From Brachyhypopomus gauderio (taxonomy: Eukaryota > Chordata > Actinopteri > Gymnotiformes > Hypopomidae): 64,000 bases of DNA. The notes beneath the pieces are model-generated. The model was not told where the DNA came from and did not search any database. It saw nothing but the letters and a program-made list of their open reading frames with translations. The stretch lies in contig NW_027506873.1 of assembly GCF_052324685.1 (NCBI RefSeq), forward strand, positions 1,188,001 through 1,252,000, given 5' to 3'. Positions 1 through 11,289 of this stretch are shown here, one piece after another; positions within the stretch are counted from its first letter, which is position 1, and every line of letters starts with the position of its first letter. The position numbers and the translations under genes are program-made.

Positions 1-850
1 ATGCAGGCTGTTTTAACAAACATTTGTGAACGAATGGGTCAATCTCAGGAGCTCAGTGAATTCTAGTGTGCAACAAATCATTTTGTGAAATTTCCTCGCT
101 CCTAAATATTCTGCAGTCAACTGTCAGCTGTACTATAAGAAAATGGATGTATTTGGGAACGACATCAACTCGGACACGATGTGGTAGGCCACGTAAACTG
201 ACTGAGCAGGTCAGCGGATGCTTAAGTGCTTAGTGCAGAGAGGTCTAACTTTCTGCATAGTCAATCACTACAGACATCCAAACTTCATGTGGCCTTCAGA
301 TTGGCTCAAGAACCGTGTACAGAGAGTTTCATGGAATGTTTTTCCATGGTCGAGCAGCTGCACCCAAGCCAAACATCACCAAGTGCAATGCAAAGCGTCA
401 GATGCAGTGGTGTAGCATGCCGCCACTGAACTCTAGAGCAGTGGAGGCGCATTCTCCCAACTTTGTGGGAACAGTTTGGAGCTGGTTCCTTCCTCTTCCA
501 ACATGAATATGCACAAAGCAAGGTTCATAAAGACATGGATGGCAGAGTTTGGTGTGGATGAACTTGACTGGCCTGCACAGAGTCCTGACCTCAACCTGAT
601 GGAACACCTTTGGGATGAATTAAAAGCAGAGACTGAGAACCAGGCCTTCTCGTCCAACATCAGTACGTGACCTCACAAATGCGCTTTTGGAAAAATGGTC
701 AAAACTCTCCATAAACACACTCCTAAACCTTGTAGACAGCCTTCCCAGAAGAGTTGAAGTTGTTTTAATTGCAAAGGGTGGACCAACATCATATTGAACC
801 CTATGGATTAGGAAGGGTATGTCACTGAGCAAAACATTTTGGGAATAAAG
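1..850 (+). mobile_element. Tc1/mariner transposon relic (left end outside window)
   Basis: A decayed Tc1-like transposase. The clearest piece, around 535-670, reads D-W-P-A-Q-S-P-D-L-N-L then M-E-H-L-W-D-E-L, the usual end of the Tc1 DDE catalytic domain, and continues into the downstream coding remnant near 760. Upstream pieces (about 220-500) are in shifted frames with stops. The same family recurs at 48784-49390, where the homologous block is also broken. Non-functional; no left terminal repeat is visible because the window begins inside it. Confidence 0.8.
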
Positions 851-1627
851 TGTGTGTGTCTGAGATCCACTTTACCAGAAATGTTTATGTATTAGAAGCT
901 GGTAGGGTGGTTGCTGACTGTAGACCATCTGCTGTCAAGTAACACTTTTTATAGATCCAGTTTATTACTAATCAGTTTCCCACCACTGTCTGGAAATTTG
1001 AGTTGTCTGGATATTTCAGTGGCAGATCATTCAGCCCTCCAGTGACACTGATAAGTAAAAACTCCAGCAATGCCTGGATCATTCATATCAGCACACTACA
1101 CACCATCATGTCACAACCACATCAGTATTACTGCTGCATTGAGAACGGTCCATTGCCCAAATAACATCCAGGCTGGGTTTCACAAAAGCCTCGCAACACA
1201 CTTGTGAATACAGGAGAATTCTGCATCAAATGCTCACATTTGCCTTAAGCTGCTTTTGGGAAACTGGGCTGTGGATCAGTGGTCCTGTGTTGTAAGAAAT
1301 ACTGATGATCTGTGTTGTGAGGTTGCCAAACTACACATGGCAACAAATAAATCACACCTATAAAAAGCCTGTATAAGATAGGGGTGCCCAGTAAAATGGG
1401 CAGTGAATGCAGGAGCAATGTCAGTGTGTGTTCAGCTAGGGTATGTTCTCGTCTCGAGTAACAGCAGGTCATCGGATCCCACAGTGAGTTTGAGGAATGA
1501 CACGGAAACCCACCAGCTCATGCATGTGCTTTGTTTTTGCATCTCATGCACATATTCTGTACAAGTAATGTAACACCGGTTCTGGGGGGAAAAACTAGCC
1601 ATTGAAACATGTTTCTTGTTCTCTCAG
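851..1627. other. Probable marveld2 intron, no feature recognised
   Basis: Between the Tc1 relic and the first tricellulin exon I see no coding exon, RNA gene or clear repeat. I looked for the preceding tricellulin coiled-coil exon and did not find it, so the upstream exons, including the MARVEL domain, must lie left of the window. Confidence 0.5.
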
Positions 1628-2175
1628 GAATATGACCGCATACACCGGGTCCTTCAGGAATATCAGCAGAAGAAAAATGTATGTCCCGCACCAATCTTGT
1701 CCACTGTCTTGTATGAATTCCATAACTGAAGAATCCATTTTCCCATTTGTATAACTTGGTCTCCTAAGGAGAGGCAGGGTGGAGATCTTTAAGGACACTG
1801 CGTGTACAGCACACTGGGTTCATGGAAGAGAACATTCCCATCTAAACATCATTGTGTAATGGTCTGAATGTGAGGAAGTGGAGGTGGGGGTGTGATGGGC
1901 AGAGGGGCAGTGCCTTTTCTGTGTCTGTAGAGGAAATAGCAGCACTTAGGCTCTCACTGTTTGTTCCTTATATGGGCACTGTAATCAGACCACCGAAATG
2001 TATACTCTTTGAAAAGGCATAACGCTGCTTCATTTATTATTTTTTGTTAATGAAGGATCCATCGTTTCTGGAGAAGAAGGAGAGGTGTGAATACTTGAAA
2101 AGCAAGCTTGCTCACATCAAACTCCGGATTCAGGAGTATGACAAGATTATGGCGTGGAATGATGGCTATGGATGA
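1628..2175 (+). CDS. marveld2: Tricellulin (MARVEL domain-containing protein 2), last two coding exons, partial
   Basis: Two phase-0 exons of the occludin/ELL-type C-terminal coiled coil of tricellulin, which sits at tricellular tight junctions; the C-terminal domain is the cytoplasmic scaffold-binding part. Exon 1628-1678 encodes 17 residues starting [12 protein letters not shown], after a ctctcag acceptor and before a gtatgt donor. Exon 2056-2172, stop 2173-2175, encodes [18 protein letters not shown] and ends near [14 protein letters not shown]. That tail resembles the tricellulin ending rather than the occludin one. The next gene downstream on the same strand is ocln, as in mammals. The MARVEL domain lies outside the window. 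Identification is from family knowledge; the exon limits are read from splice consensus. Confidence 0.85.
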
Positions 2176-2640
2176 AACGCCTCCAGAGCTGATAATGGTG
2201 CATGCTACAGTCCTTCCTTTGCAGTCTTGTCTCATTACATTTACATACAGACACATAAAGGTTAGAAGACCTGCATTAAAAGATAAGAGCAATTAACATA
2301 TTTTGTTCTTTTTAAAAAGATTGGAGAATAATAAGACTGGAGTTGGAGTGCTGACTGAAAATGGAGATTTCATCTTTTATCCTGTTATATTTACAATTGA
2401 AGACACACGTTACCTGATGCTATTATGCTGGTTAATTCATGTGCAGACGTTCTGTTATTAAATATTTCAAACAACTGAAGTTCTGTTGTTTATTAGGCTG
2501 CATCATTTCCAGAAATGCAATTAGCTTTTCTATGGCACCAAACCTACACTTATCTTATACTTATACTTATATAACACACTTACACTTTTGCACCGTGGAA
2601 TGTTTCTCAGTGCACGAGTTCCAGACAGACAGATTATATG
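2176..2640 (+). other. marveld2 3'UTR and downstream flank
   Basis: Non-coding sequence after the tricellulin stop. An ATTAAA at about 2457 is the only plausible poly(A) signal before transposon-derived sequence starts near 2640. Weak evidence only. Confidence 0.35.
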
Positions 2641-3365
2641 GACGCACAATAAGATCATGATGGAGATGACTGAAGAGGCTACGCTGGTGGATAGAAAATT
2701 TAAATACAAGAAACTTCCAGATTGAAGTACAAACTAAAATAGTGTAATTTGCACTTTATGTAGGAAGGAGTTTGCTTATCACAGGAGCACTTCCACCCTT
2801 CGTTACCACCTCAACGCAAAACATGTTGGGGCTAACATGCTAACGCGCAGGTCAGTAATGATAACTTAGCTGATAAATGTATTCCTAGTGATAGGGTGAC
2901 CAAACGTCCGTATTTCCCGGGACATGTCCGTATTTCATATCCTGTCCCGGGCGTCCCAAGTTTTTTTTTTAAGTGAGAAAATGTCCTGGTTTTTAAATTA
3001 CCTTCATTGGACCATTAAGACCGGATTAAACTTTCGCGAGTCACCGTAGCGTGCGACTCCGCACACCTCGCGTGAACGGCGGAGGCGTTTAAACTCGTCA
3101 CATTATTTGCAGTGTTGTTCGCTCTCTGTGGTCGAAGATAAAGGCTTACAAGAAGCGCTGCAAATTGTGTCAACTGATGCAAGTTACGAACTGCCGTCCA
3201 GAAAGACAATGTCGAAGAAAATTCAGCAGCTGTATGATGAGGAAAGGGAAGTAAAACAGGTTATTGTGAAGAACGCCACAAATGTGGCTCTGACTGGGGA
3301 TCACTGGACCTCTGTTAGTAACAAGAATTATCTTGGTGTGACAGCTCATATTATAGATCAGGGAT
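2640..3365 (+). mobile_element. hAT transposase relic with BED zinc finger
   Basis: Two separated coding fragments of a ZBED/hAT-type transposase. Around 2740-2840 a BED finger is readable (C-T-L-C-R-K-E-F, then H-L-N-A-K-H). Around 3130-3365 a second fragment includes ALTGDHWTSVSNKNYLGVTAH, typical of hAT catalytic regions (the T-x-D-x-W-T block). Between them, about 2895-3100, lies unrelated repeat sequence beginning gggtgaccaaacgtccg, so the gene was interrupted as well as broken by stops. Pseudogene of a mobile element. Confidence 0.75.
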
Positions 3366-5490
3366 GTCAAAGTCAAATACACAGAGGGCCAAAAAACCAA
3401 ATTTGCTACGAGCTGAGGGCCGGACTGGTTCAATGTTTATTAAAACATTTATTTGTATGTGGTCATCCTCACGTTATCTATCATTGATTTGGGCTAGAAC
3501 GACTAGTTTATCAGGTGACTAGTCGGCTAAAAACACTTAGTAGTTTGGTGCTGTATGAGACATTTTACAGCACAAGAAAATAATTTCACGTTGGGCAAAC
3601 GGTACGATTTTACCGTTTTTAACGGTTGAGAGCAAACGGTACGATTTTACTTGATGTGTATGTGACCTGGCTGGTAGGGCACGGGAGAAGAAGTCTATCT
3701 GTGACCGTGTGTGCTGTGCTGAAGACGCTTCCTTCCACTCACTGAACTGAACTGCTGCTGCAGCGCATCTGGTGTTAAAGGAAGAGAGAGGTCGGGTGTG
3801 TGTGAGGTGGTGGCTCATTTCAGGGCATTGTTTTTAATCGCTCAGGTTTTCAAAAGACCATTTCAAACTGACCTCAGTAAAATGGTAATAATAATAATAA
3901 TAAAAAAACGAAGTTTCAAAAGGGCACTTTCGTTGATAAAGGGCAGAGTTGGTGGTGCAGTGCACGCCACTGCTCAAGGGTGTTAATTATTTTAAATAAA
4001 ATATACACTGGCTATACGAAGTTCACCTCTGACCACGACTTTGCAGTATTACAGCAGTATTATGTCTAAATATCTAGTTAGAACAAAACTAGAGTGCTCA
4101 ATGAACTAAGTTAAAATCACTGTAACTCCGGAATATGTGCAAACGAGGGGAGTCGGAATTCGGCACAACACGTTCGTTTGGAAAAAATTCTCCGTCGTGC
4201 CTGCTGCTTGCATGAGTTAAATGAAAATGAGCACTTTCTTCTTTGATTTACAACTTTGCCCTACCACCTGATTAACTTTCTGTTCCACCCCTGACGGGTG
4301 AAGAAACATCTACAGAAAAGCCACACCTCATTATAAGTCGCATGGTTCAAAGCGTGAGGGAATAAGTAGCGGTTTATAATCTGGAAAATACGGGTAGCAA
4401 TCGTATGTAGACACTTTCAAGGTCCATTTTCAATATTGTCCAGCACCTTCAGCTTAATTAAGTTAAGCACGTAGTCGTCTGTAACTGCACCAGCCTCAAT
4501 TTGTCCAATTAGACTGTTTATTTCCTCTTTTATTCTGTCGTGAAAAGACATTTCTGCTGCTTTCAAGTCCAACTATGAGCGATTGCTTCTGATTGGAGTC
4601 TAAGCCCTGCCCCAAATTCAGGCGAGCGTTCCTATTGGACAGTGATTAGATTTCATTCTGGCACGAATACAGCTTTGCAGAGATACACAGTGGAATACAA
4701 TGACGTTCATTTCAAGGTGGCTTCTGGCACAAATTCAGCGTTTCTTTCTTTAAATACAAATCCACACACACTAGAGCTTTTACTTTGCATTGTGGCATGT
4801 TTTCATCACATCAGTGTTTAAATCAATCTCGTGATCATTACATTTAAAGGAGACATTTATCTCTGAAATACCGTATGGTGAAAAGCAATACCTCTGTGCC
4901 GTGATTACATTTCGAGCTGTATTATATGCAATTCTGGCACAAATTCAGCATTTTGGTTTTGAATGCAAATTCCTGTGTATTGTTTTTCAATAAAGAGATA
5001 AAGTGCATTGAAATGCAATGTAATAGTGCTTTTGCATTTCATTTTGACACGTATTCTGCCTAGTAGCGATTACATTTCAATTTGGCACCATTTCCTCTCC
5101 ATAGGTAACTAGGTTACGAAGTACTTAGCGCACGGGTGGAGCCACTGCGATTACGTCATTTTCGCGAGCGGACCCTCGCCGCTTGTGTGCGATGCAGTGA
5201 CTTCGCGGGCTACCGTTGCATTGTGGGGAATGTAGTGTTTGTGCGTGCAAAACACCAGCGGGCAGCTGTGGCCTGCGGGCCGGTTCTAATAGTAATTAAA
5301 TATCATCCAGGGGGCCATAGATTTACTTCAGTTCTTCTTATTCTTCCAATATCCTGAACAAAACTTTTTGTTTTCTGCACTCATCTATTGGTCTGTGTAG
5401 TAGACTGGTGGAAAAATGAACAAAATGTTGAAGTTTATGATTATGTTCATTGATTCATTCATCATTCAAACTTAAATTAATATTTCTCAT
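3366..5490. other. Repeat-derived intergenic sequence
   Basis: No gene seen. Contains a short A/T tandem near 3884-3907. A block near 4410-4480 resembles the dispersed repeat at 5797-6275, and a stretch at 5110-5130 (gttacgaagtacttagcg) is identical to part of the hairpin element at 49916-50022. Confidence 0.5.
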
Positions 5491-5491
5491 G

Positions 5492-5535
<44 letters not shown>
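5492..5535. repeat. (TA)n microsatellite
   Basis: Uninterrupted TA dinucleotide run. Confidence 0.95.
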
Positions 5536-5538
<3 letters not shown>

Positions 5539-5796
5539 CTTAATTTGTAAATAAAACGATGCCGGAATGCAAACAGCGGCATGAGACACTGAGGCCAACA
5601 ATGTCACCGGATCGCACACAAAACGTAATGCTTAGACACACAAATGTCAAAATAACAAGCCAATTCATTTTTATAAATTACTTTTAAATGATTTACGTGT
5701 GTTTTATAAGTGTTTTAAGTGTAGAATCGTTTCTTACCTTATTAGATTTTTAGTATATTATATTTTTATATAATATACAACTACTAAAACAGGGGA

Positions 5797-6275
5797 ATGA
5801 ACATTTACTTGATGAATTTTAATGTTGCTTTGAGTTTCATGTTGGAAAAGTGCTGGAATTTAGGCTAAAGTAGGCTACTTGAAAATGCTTGAAATTGTAA
5901 CTACTTCACAACAAATAGCTGTCTGACTGAACAGTTCTCTTGAATTACGTTAACAAATACAAACTTCTTGTAATTCCAAGACGAAACATGAGAGAACATG
6001 AAGACGTTAAGATTGGGCGTTTTGAAAATAAACAACCATTAAATGTGATAAAAATTGAATTATTTCAAATAATTTCGAGTATATGTATAAATATTTACCT
6101 TAATTAAGTTTAACGTGCTGGGAAATATTGAAATGGACCTTTAAAGTGACGTACAAGTGCTTTAATTCCACCTTGTAAAGGTGTATGAACCCTGCAAACA
6201 TGATTGTTCATTGTGCTGAGGCGCGGGTCGTGCAAAGTTACAAAATTCGAGAGGTGCCAGTCTAAGACGCATCGC
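5797..6275 (+). repeat. Dispersed repeat, about 480 bp, inverted copy at 39585-40085
   Basis: Reads in the same order as the reverse complement of 39585-40085. Both contain caatatt before or after the ggacctttaaagtgacgtac block, a block with tgctgaggcgc or its complement, and a gtgctggaatttaggctaaa-type end. A third partial copy lies at 13660-13760. Family not recognised. Confidence 0.75.
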
Positions 6276-6281
6276 TAAAAG

Positions 6282-6569
6282 CAGGGTTGCCAACTCTCAC
6301 GGATTGAGCGTGAGACACACACATTTGACTGTCTTCACACGCTCCCACACCACACTTCCGATTTCTCACGCTGAAAAAAAATCTAGTTTACCTCTGATCC
6401 ATATCTATGATTCAATGAGTTACTAGTTCGCTCTGGCGCCAACCACTGGCGATGCCACCCCCCCCGTCAACAACTTACGTTGCCCCCCCCCCATGTCAAC
6501 AATTTTGCACTCGCCATCCCCTCCAGGTTCAAATCTCACTCCGAGCAATCTTGAAAAGTTGCCAACCCT
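6282..6569 (+). mobile_element. Non-autonomous hAT-like MITE, family A copy 1
   Basis: A 288-bp element with terminal inverted repeats of the form AGGGTTGCCAACT at the left and its complement near the right end. An exact 8-bp target duplication GCTAAAAG lies at 6274-6281 and 6570-6577. The body contains a C-rich run and a motif tggcgccaaccactgg shared by other copies. The 8-bp duplication and the termini suggest hAT; no transposase is present. It sits inside a larger repeat, whose empty form is visible near 13505-13525. Confidence 0.8.
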
Positions 6570-6577
6570 GCTAAAAG

Positions 6578-6785
6578 GGTGAGCTCTTATGTGATTTGGG
6601 AAGCCTGAATGTGGATCTTGTGTTTAAAAAATGTCTTTTATAGAATTATTTATTCAATTAATTGGCTCAACGCAGACAGATTTCTTCATAACTTATAATT
6701 AGTAGGCTTCAAAATTACCGGATCGAGGCAGACAGTTCCCGGAACGTACCCTTCAAAATGAAAGATTTCCCGGATCCTGGTGGGT
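6578..6785 (+). repeat. Dispersed repeat, inverted copy at 13285-13520
   Basis: Shares long stretches with the reverse complement of 13285-13520, including cgcagacagatttcttcata and a ggatcgaggcagacagttcc block. Family not recognised. Confidence 0.7.
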
Positions 6786-7762
6786 ATTCCACGAAGCGAG
6801 CTAACTCAGTAAGCCGGGCTTTTTAAGACAAGCCTGGCTCATTTTGCTCAAATTTGGTTCCACGAAAGAGGCTAGACTTGAGCCTTGCTCAGTTACTACA
6901 GCAACATATACGTTTGAACTAACCTGCTCCATACCAGGCTAGAGTTGAGGCTTAGCTTAGCGGGACCGCTTCTATTGGCTGAGCAGCGTGATGTCTTAGT
7001 AAGGCAACGGTCTTCCGCAAAATTCGAAAGGTTTGTCTTAAGCGCTTCCTTAATATATTCATTAAATTCCCTGGTCACAGAGGCATCCTTCCCATAAAAG
7101 AAGCTTTTTCAGAACAGCAATAACTTGGAGTTAAATTTATATGACTTTAACAGATGCTCTTATCCAGAGCACTTACCGAAGTTCATTAAAATTCATTAAA
7201 TTCAAAACGAATTGAATTCTCCAGGATTTCCAAATGTCATTGGTGCTATAGACTGCACTCACATCAGGATAAAGGCTCCATCTGGACCCATGGAAGCAGA
7301 CTATGTGAACTGAAAATCATTTCACAGCATCAATGTACAGGTACATGCAAGTTTTGCCTACCCAACAGAAATTGTAAAGCATGTCAGTCCATGGGTTTGA
7401 ACAACTTTCACCCTTTGTCACTTTTGCCATTGTTCTAGATGGTTTGCACCAGCCAATTTCTATTCTCCAATATTGATGCAAAATGGCCCAGCTCGGTGCA
7501 TGATATTTCATGCCTCCTCACTGGCACAGAGGTTTGCCCTAGGTAAGAATACTCCAACCACACAAAATAGTGCAGATTTGGCCTCAGTGTTTAACTCTTC
7601 TCCTTATAATCGTAGGTGCTTTTCCTGGCTTACTGCTTGGGGATAGGGGTTACCCCTGCCAACCTTTTCTCCTTACCCCATATGCAGACCCTACAACAGA
7701 TGCCGAAAGGAGGTTCGTGCACATTCAAAGACAAGGGCATGCATTGAGATGGCATTTGCACA

Positions 7763-9297
7763 CACTGTAAAAAATTTCAAGTCTCACCAACTAAAAAAAT
7801 CTTAGTGACCCGTTGCACCTAATTTTTTTAGTTGGTCTAATTTAAGCTCTGCAAATTGCAAATTTTAAGTTCTGCTGACAACTACAGAATTCAGTCTAAT
7901 TAAAGAAAATAAGTTGAGCCAACAAAATGTTATATATTAACCAAATACACCTAGTGAGTCCAACAAAATGTTTTATGTTGTTCCAGCTACAATTGTTTAG
8001 TTTAGGTAATTATTCATTAGTATCCAAGTTGTCTGAACTATACATTTTATGCTTTATGAAGTAAATTCAAAATATACAGAATATAATTAAGTAATTGTGC
8101 ATTTTATTTGCATGTCAAAAAGTAAACATAAAATATTACCAAACAGGCATGAGAGCTGCTTTATAAATGTAATAAAAATTGAAACGTCGTCGAGTCAGGA
8201 GGACAAGAATGAGCCATGACACAAACGTTAGCTCAATGCTAATTTATTAGCAATACGCTAACGGAAAAAACACACTGGTTCTAAGGGAGGGGGGACACTA
8301 ACACGCATAAAACACACATCCAGGCAGGGCCGGCGCCAGAACATATACAGTGAGGGAGCGTCAGAAAATTTCGGGGGGCCGAACGTAAGTTGTTGAGCGG
8401 GGGGTGGGGGGGGGGGGGGGGGGGCATGTAGCAATTGTTGTAAAATAAATGGGTCTTATTTTTTACATTGAGGGGGCGGGACACCTCCCCCGTGGCGCTG
8501 GCCCTGCATCCAGGGAAACGGGAGAACTGACCGCGGAGCTGTATGTGGTTGGAAATAGTATCTAAAAAAGTACTTAATTAGAAATCGATTGGGCTTCAGC
8601 AAATGCTTAATTACTACGCAGATCTAGCTAGCTAGGTAGCTAACGTTAGTCCGCATGCTAACAGGTTGCCGACGTGAGGTAAAGTTAAATTCCAAACGGA
8701 CAGTTAACGCGTGACGGTTAATTAACCGTTAATCGGTAGCTTGTCCTTGCCAACCACAACAGTATTAACACTAACATTACTAAACTCATAGCAAAGTTAA
8801 AACACTGAAAAACAACTTGTTGGCTTAGCTCTAGTTTTGATAACTATATGTTTGGAAAATATGTTGAAATACGACCTAGTTCAAAATTCAAACTCAACAA
8901 ACACCACCAAGTTAGTTGTGTTAGCTTAGTAAAGATCCACATTAACTTCACTCAGTGAACGTTTGAAGTCCTCTAGATAAATGGTGAAACGCTGGGTCTT
9001 CATTTTAGTTTTGGTGCAGAAGGCGCCAAGAAAATCTCCTCTCGAGCATGCGCATTAGTTTCACCACTACCACTATTGCTCGCCCAACACAGTTTTTTAC
9101 TTTGGACTTGACATGTTGACTGAGAACCATAATGCTCATTCACTGAACACAAAATATTAAGTTGAATGGTAAAAATGCAGCAGCTGATGGCACAACTCGT
9201 TTTTTTGTTTTTGGAGTAACAATTTTTATGTTTCATGCTTTGCCCACATAAATTTTTATATTCACAGAAGATAAGCAAACAAAGATTTTTTACAGTG
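7763..9297 (+). mobile_element. CACTG-ended DNA element inserted in the Harbinger transposase
   Basis: Left end CACTGTAAAAAATTTC and right end complementary to CACTGTAAAAAATC form terminal inverted repeats. The insertion separates codon GCA from codon CAG of the Harbinger frame and duplicates only CA. Such termini with a 2-3 bp duplication fit EnSpm/CACTA-like elements (inference). No transposase coding region seen, so probably non-autonomous. It contains a further MITE at 8325-8506. Confidence 0.7.
8325..8506 (+). mobile_element. hAT-like MITE, family D copy 1
   Basis: A 182-bp element bounded by CAGGGCCGGCGCCA and its imperfect complement TGGCGCTGGCCCTG. A perfect 8-bp duplication CATCCAGG lies at 8317-8324 and 8507-8514. 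It contains a G run of about 20 bases. A second copy in reverse orientation is at 24912-25094 in an erap1 intron. Confidence 0.85.
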
Positions 9298-9587
9298 CAG
9301 TTAAAGAGCAGATTTAACTGCTTGCGCCATCTCAGAGTGACCCCTGAGAGAGCCTGTGACATTATAGCAGCCTGTGCAGTTTTGCACAATGTGGCAATAC
9401 TGCAAAAAGAAGAAATGCCAAGAGTGCAGTTGGAGCAATGGGAAGATGACATTTTAATTGCAGACCACATGGATGGTAGAGCTGTGAGGGACATGTATGC
9501 AAACACTTACTTTAGTTAAGGGAATATTTTGTTTGCATTTGTTCATTAACACAAGACACCTTTTTTTTTGGAAAGAGAAATTTTTTG

Positions 9588-9966
9588 ATTGTCCGCCTGC
9601 TCGAGGAAAAATGAGATGAGGAGGGACAAGCGATTCATCCAGTGCAAGCCACCTACTGCCTGACCGGATAAGCCTACACCATGATAGACATTACTACATC
9701 TTTTCCTTTTATTTCTTTCTGTCTATATTGTTGTTGTTGTCATGGTGACCGGTGTCGGCCAGAGGAGGATGGGTTTCCCCCCTGAGTCTTGGTTCCTCTC
9801 AAGGTTTCTTCCTCATGCAAAAAAACTAGGGAGTTTTTCCTTGCCACTGTCGCCCTTGGTTTGCTCACTGGGGGCTAGGACTCGGCACTTGTAAAGCTGC
9901 TTTGTGACAACAACTGTTGTAAAAAGCGCTATATAAATAAAATTTGATTGATTGATTGATATTTCT
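9588..9966 (+). mobile_element. SINE/LINE-tail retroposon copy 1
   Basis: Contains the block common to many fish genomes: gagtcttggttcctctcaag, gggagtttttccttgccact, gtaaagctgctttgtgaca. It ends in a gcgctatataaataaaattt segment and a TTGA tandem tail near 9943-9960. Other copies are at 30605-31195, 36925-37065, 45800-46000 and 48560-48730. The simple-repeat tail indicates retroposition. Confidence 0.75.
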
Positions 9967-10037
9967 ATCTGTAACTTCATTTAACTACTACTGATGTATG
10001 TATGTGTGTATAATGTGTGTAACATGATGGTGCTCTC

Positions 10038-10479
10038 TGCAAAATGATGTCAGGACACTGCACAGGGTAACTGGTTCTAGGATAATGTGGAATTCTCTGT
10101 AACGTGTGTTAGCTGCCTCATCAACCATAACACAGCCACAAGCCTCCACTGAAGTGCCATACCTGGCCTGCTGAATGGCCTCCACCCACTCACTGCAGTC
10201 CACATCCTCTTCGGTTCGAAGCTCCAGAGGTTTCTGCCCATCATGGCCAAAGACAACCAGGAAATAATGCTTCATGGAGGACAGGGAAGGACACAGTTAA
10301 ACACGCACAGCAAGTGACATCTTTGACACTCATACAGGCAGCATTGTCATTAAGTGTGACCAATTTACATTGGTCTTATGGCTGTGTTATGGTTGATGAG
10401 GCAGCTAACACACGTTACAGAGAATTCCACATTATCCTAGAACCAGTTACCTTGTGCAGTGTCCTGACATCATTTTGCA
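10038..10479. mobile_element. Fold-back unit with 105-bp inverted arms around a captured exon
   Basis: Arms 10038-10142 and 10375-10479 are reverse complements with about two mismatches. Because of this, the same 30-odd residue string ([13 protein letters not shown] and on) is readable from both strands. The 232-bp centre holds a protein-coding exon remnant on the minus strand. No target-site duplication or known transposon terminus is visible. A related piece of the arm end (aaaatgatgtcaggaca) recurs near 12018. Confidence 0.75.
10163..10269 (-). pseudogene. Isolated RASGRF-like PH-domain exon
   Basis: A 107-nt exon-like unit encodes [20 protein letters not shown] followed by [12 protein letters not shown]. 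This strongly resembles the end of the N-terminal PH domain of Ras-specific guanine-nucleotide exchange factors RASGRF1/2. Its splice signals look intact: a pyrimidine-rich tract ending atgaag before it and an AG|gtatgg donor after it, with phase 0 entry and phase 2 exit. No other RASGRF exon is visible in the window, and the flanks are an inverted repeat and transposons. I infer a captured or duplicated exon rather than part of a resident gene; a very large minus-strand rasgrf gene spanning this site is the alternative. Confidence 0.6.
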
Positions 10480-10844
10480 AAGATTCTAGAGTCAATACAC
10501 AGGCATGTGCAGGGTTGCCAACTCTCACGCACTGAGCGTGTATATATATATCAGTATAATATTCTTTCCTGCTAAAGTAACTGCTAAGGTAAAGTAGCTC
10601 AGCTATCTTTAATTTATTTATTGTTTATCGTCTTAACTCCACAGCGCTGTTACATAATGCCTGTATTAAGTTATTTAGAATTTGTCTCCGTTGTACTAAA
10701 CTAGCCACACATTCAACAGTATTGCTAAAAATCAGCACTCCACAGAGCTGTTGTTGTTATTAAGGTACATTAATGTTAATCTCATTAATTTGTTGTAAAT
10801 AAAATTTACATTGTCCCGGCTCCACCGCTCCATTCCATATATGT

Positions 10845-11035
10845 AATGCTGCAGGTCGGAGCGCCAGTGGGCGTGGGTAAAGGGCGGAGCATGTGTCAAT
10901 CATTTTCAATTGCAGCCAATCAGATACTAGACTTTCGTTGTCAATCAATTTGTATCTGATTGGCTGCAGTCGAAAATGATTGACACATGCTCCGCCCTTT
11001 AACCACGCCCACCGGGACTCCGGCCTGCAGCATTG
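10845..11035. repeat. Fold-back MITE, about 80-bp arms
   Basis: The left arm (aatgctgcaggtcggagc to gcagccaatcagatac) and right arm (gtatctgattggctgcag to tccggcctgcagcatt) are near-perfect inverted copies with a short loop. No coding capacity. It sits inside MITE A copy 2. Confidence 0.85.
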
Positions 11036-11289
11036 CCCTTCTCCTCCATTCCGCGTGTCTTCGGCCAAGATGGTGCAGCATTGAAGATGTGCTGTTGTGG
11101 TAGTCAAGGACTATGTTACACCGAATACGTCACTGTATTTTCTGTCTTTTCCTATAGCCCTTTTCTTCACGTACGTTGTCGCTCTTTTCCCTCGCTGCTT
11201 CCATATTCCCGCTTCTCAACTAAAAACCTCCGCCGCGTGGGTGACGTAAGCGTGTTGCGCTACATTAAAATTAGTCAGTGCGAAATACC

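Larger units (their letters stand above)
6786..9535 (+). mobile_element. PIF/Harbinger transposon with broken transposase
   Basis: A Harbinger-type DDE nuclease (HARBI1 family) is readable in pieces. At about 7225-7345 is F-P-N-V-I-G-A-I-D-C-T-H-I-R-I-K-A-P-S. At about 7480-7545 is S-V-H-D-I-S-C-L-L. At about 7615-7690 is [10 protein letters not shown] then L-L-T-P-Y. At 9298-9515 is Q-L-K-S-R-F-N-C-L-R followed by I-A-A-C-A-V-L-H-N. Stops and frame changes break the first parts. The reading frame is cut between GCA at 7760 and CAG at 9298 by a 1.5-kb CACTG-ended insertion. A candidate left end is the ggtattccacgaagc motif near 6783; the right end is not clear. Confidence 0.8.
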
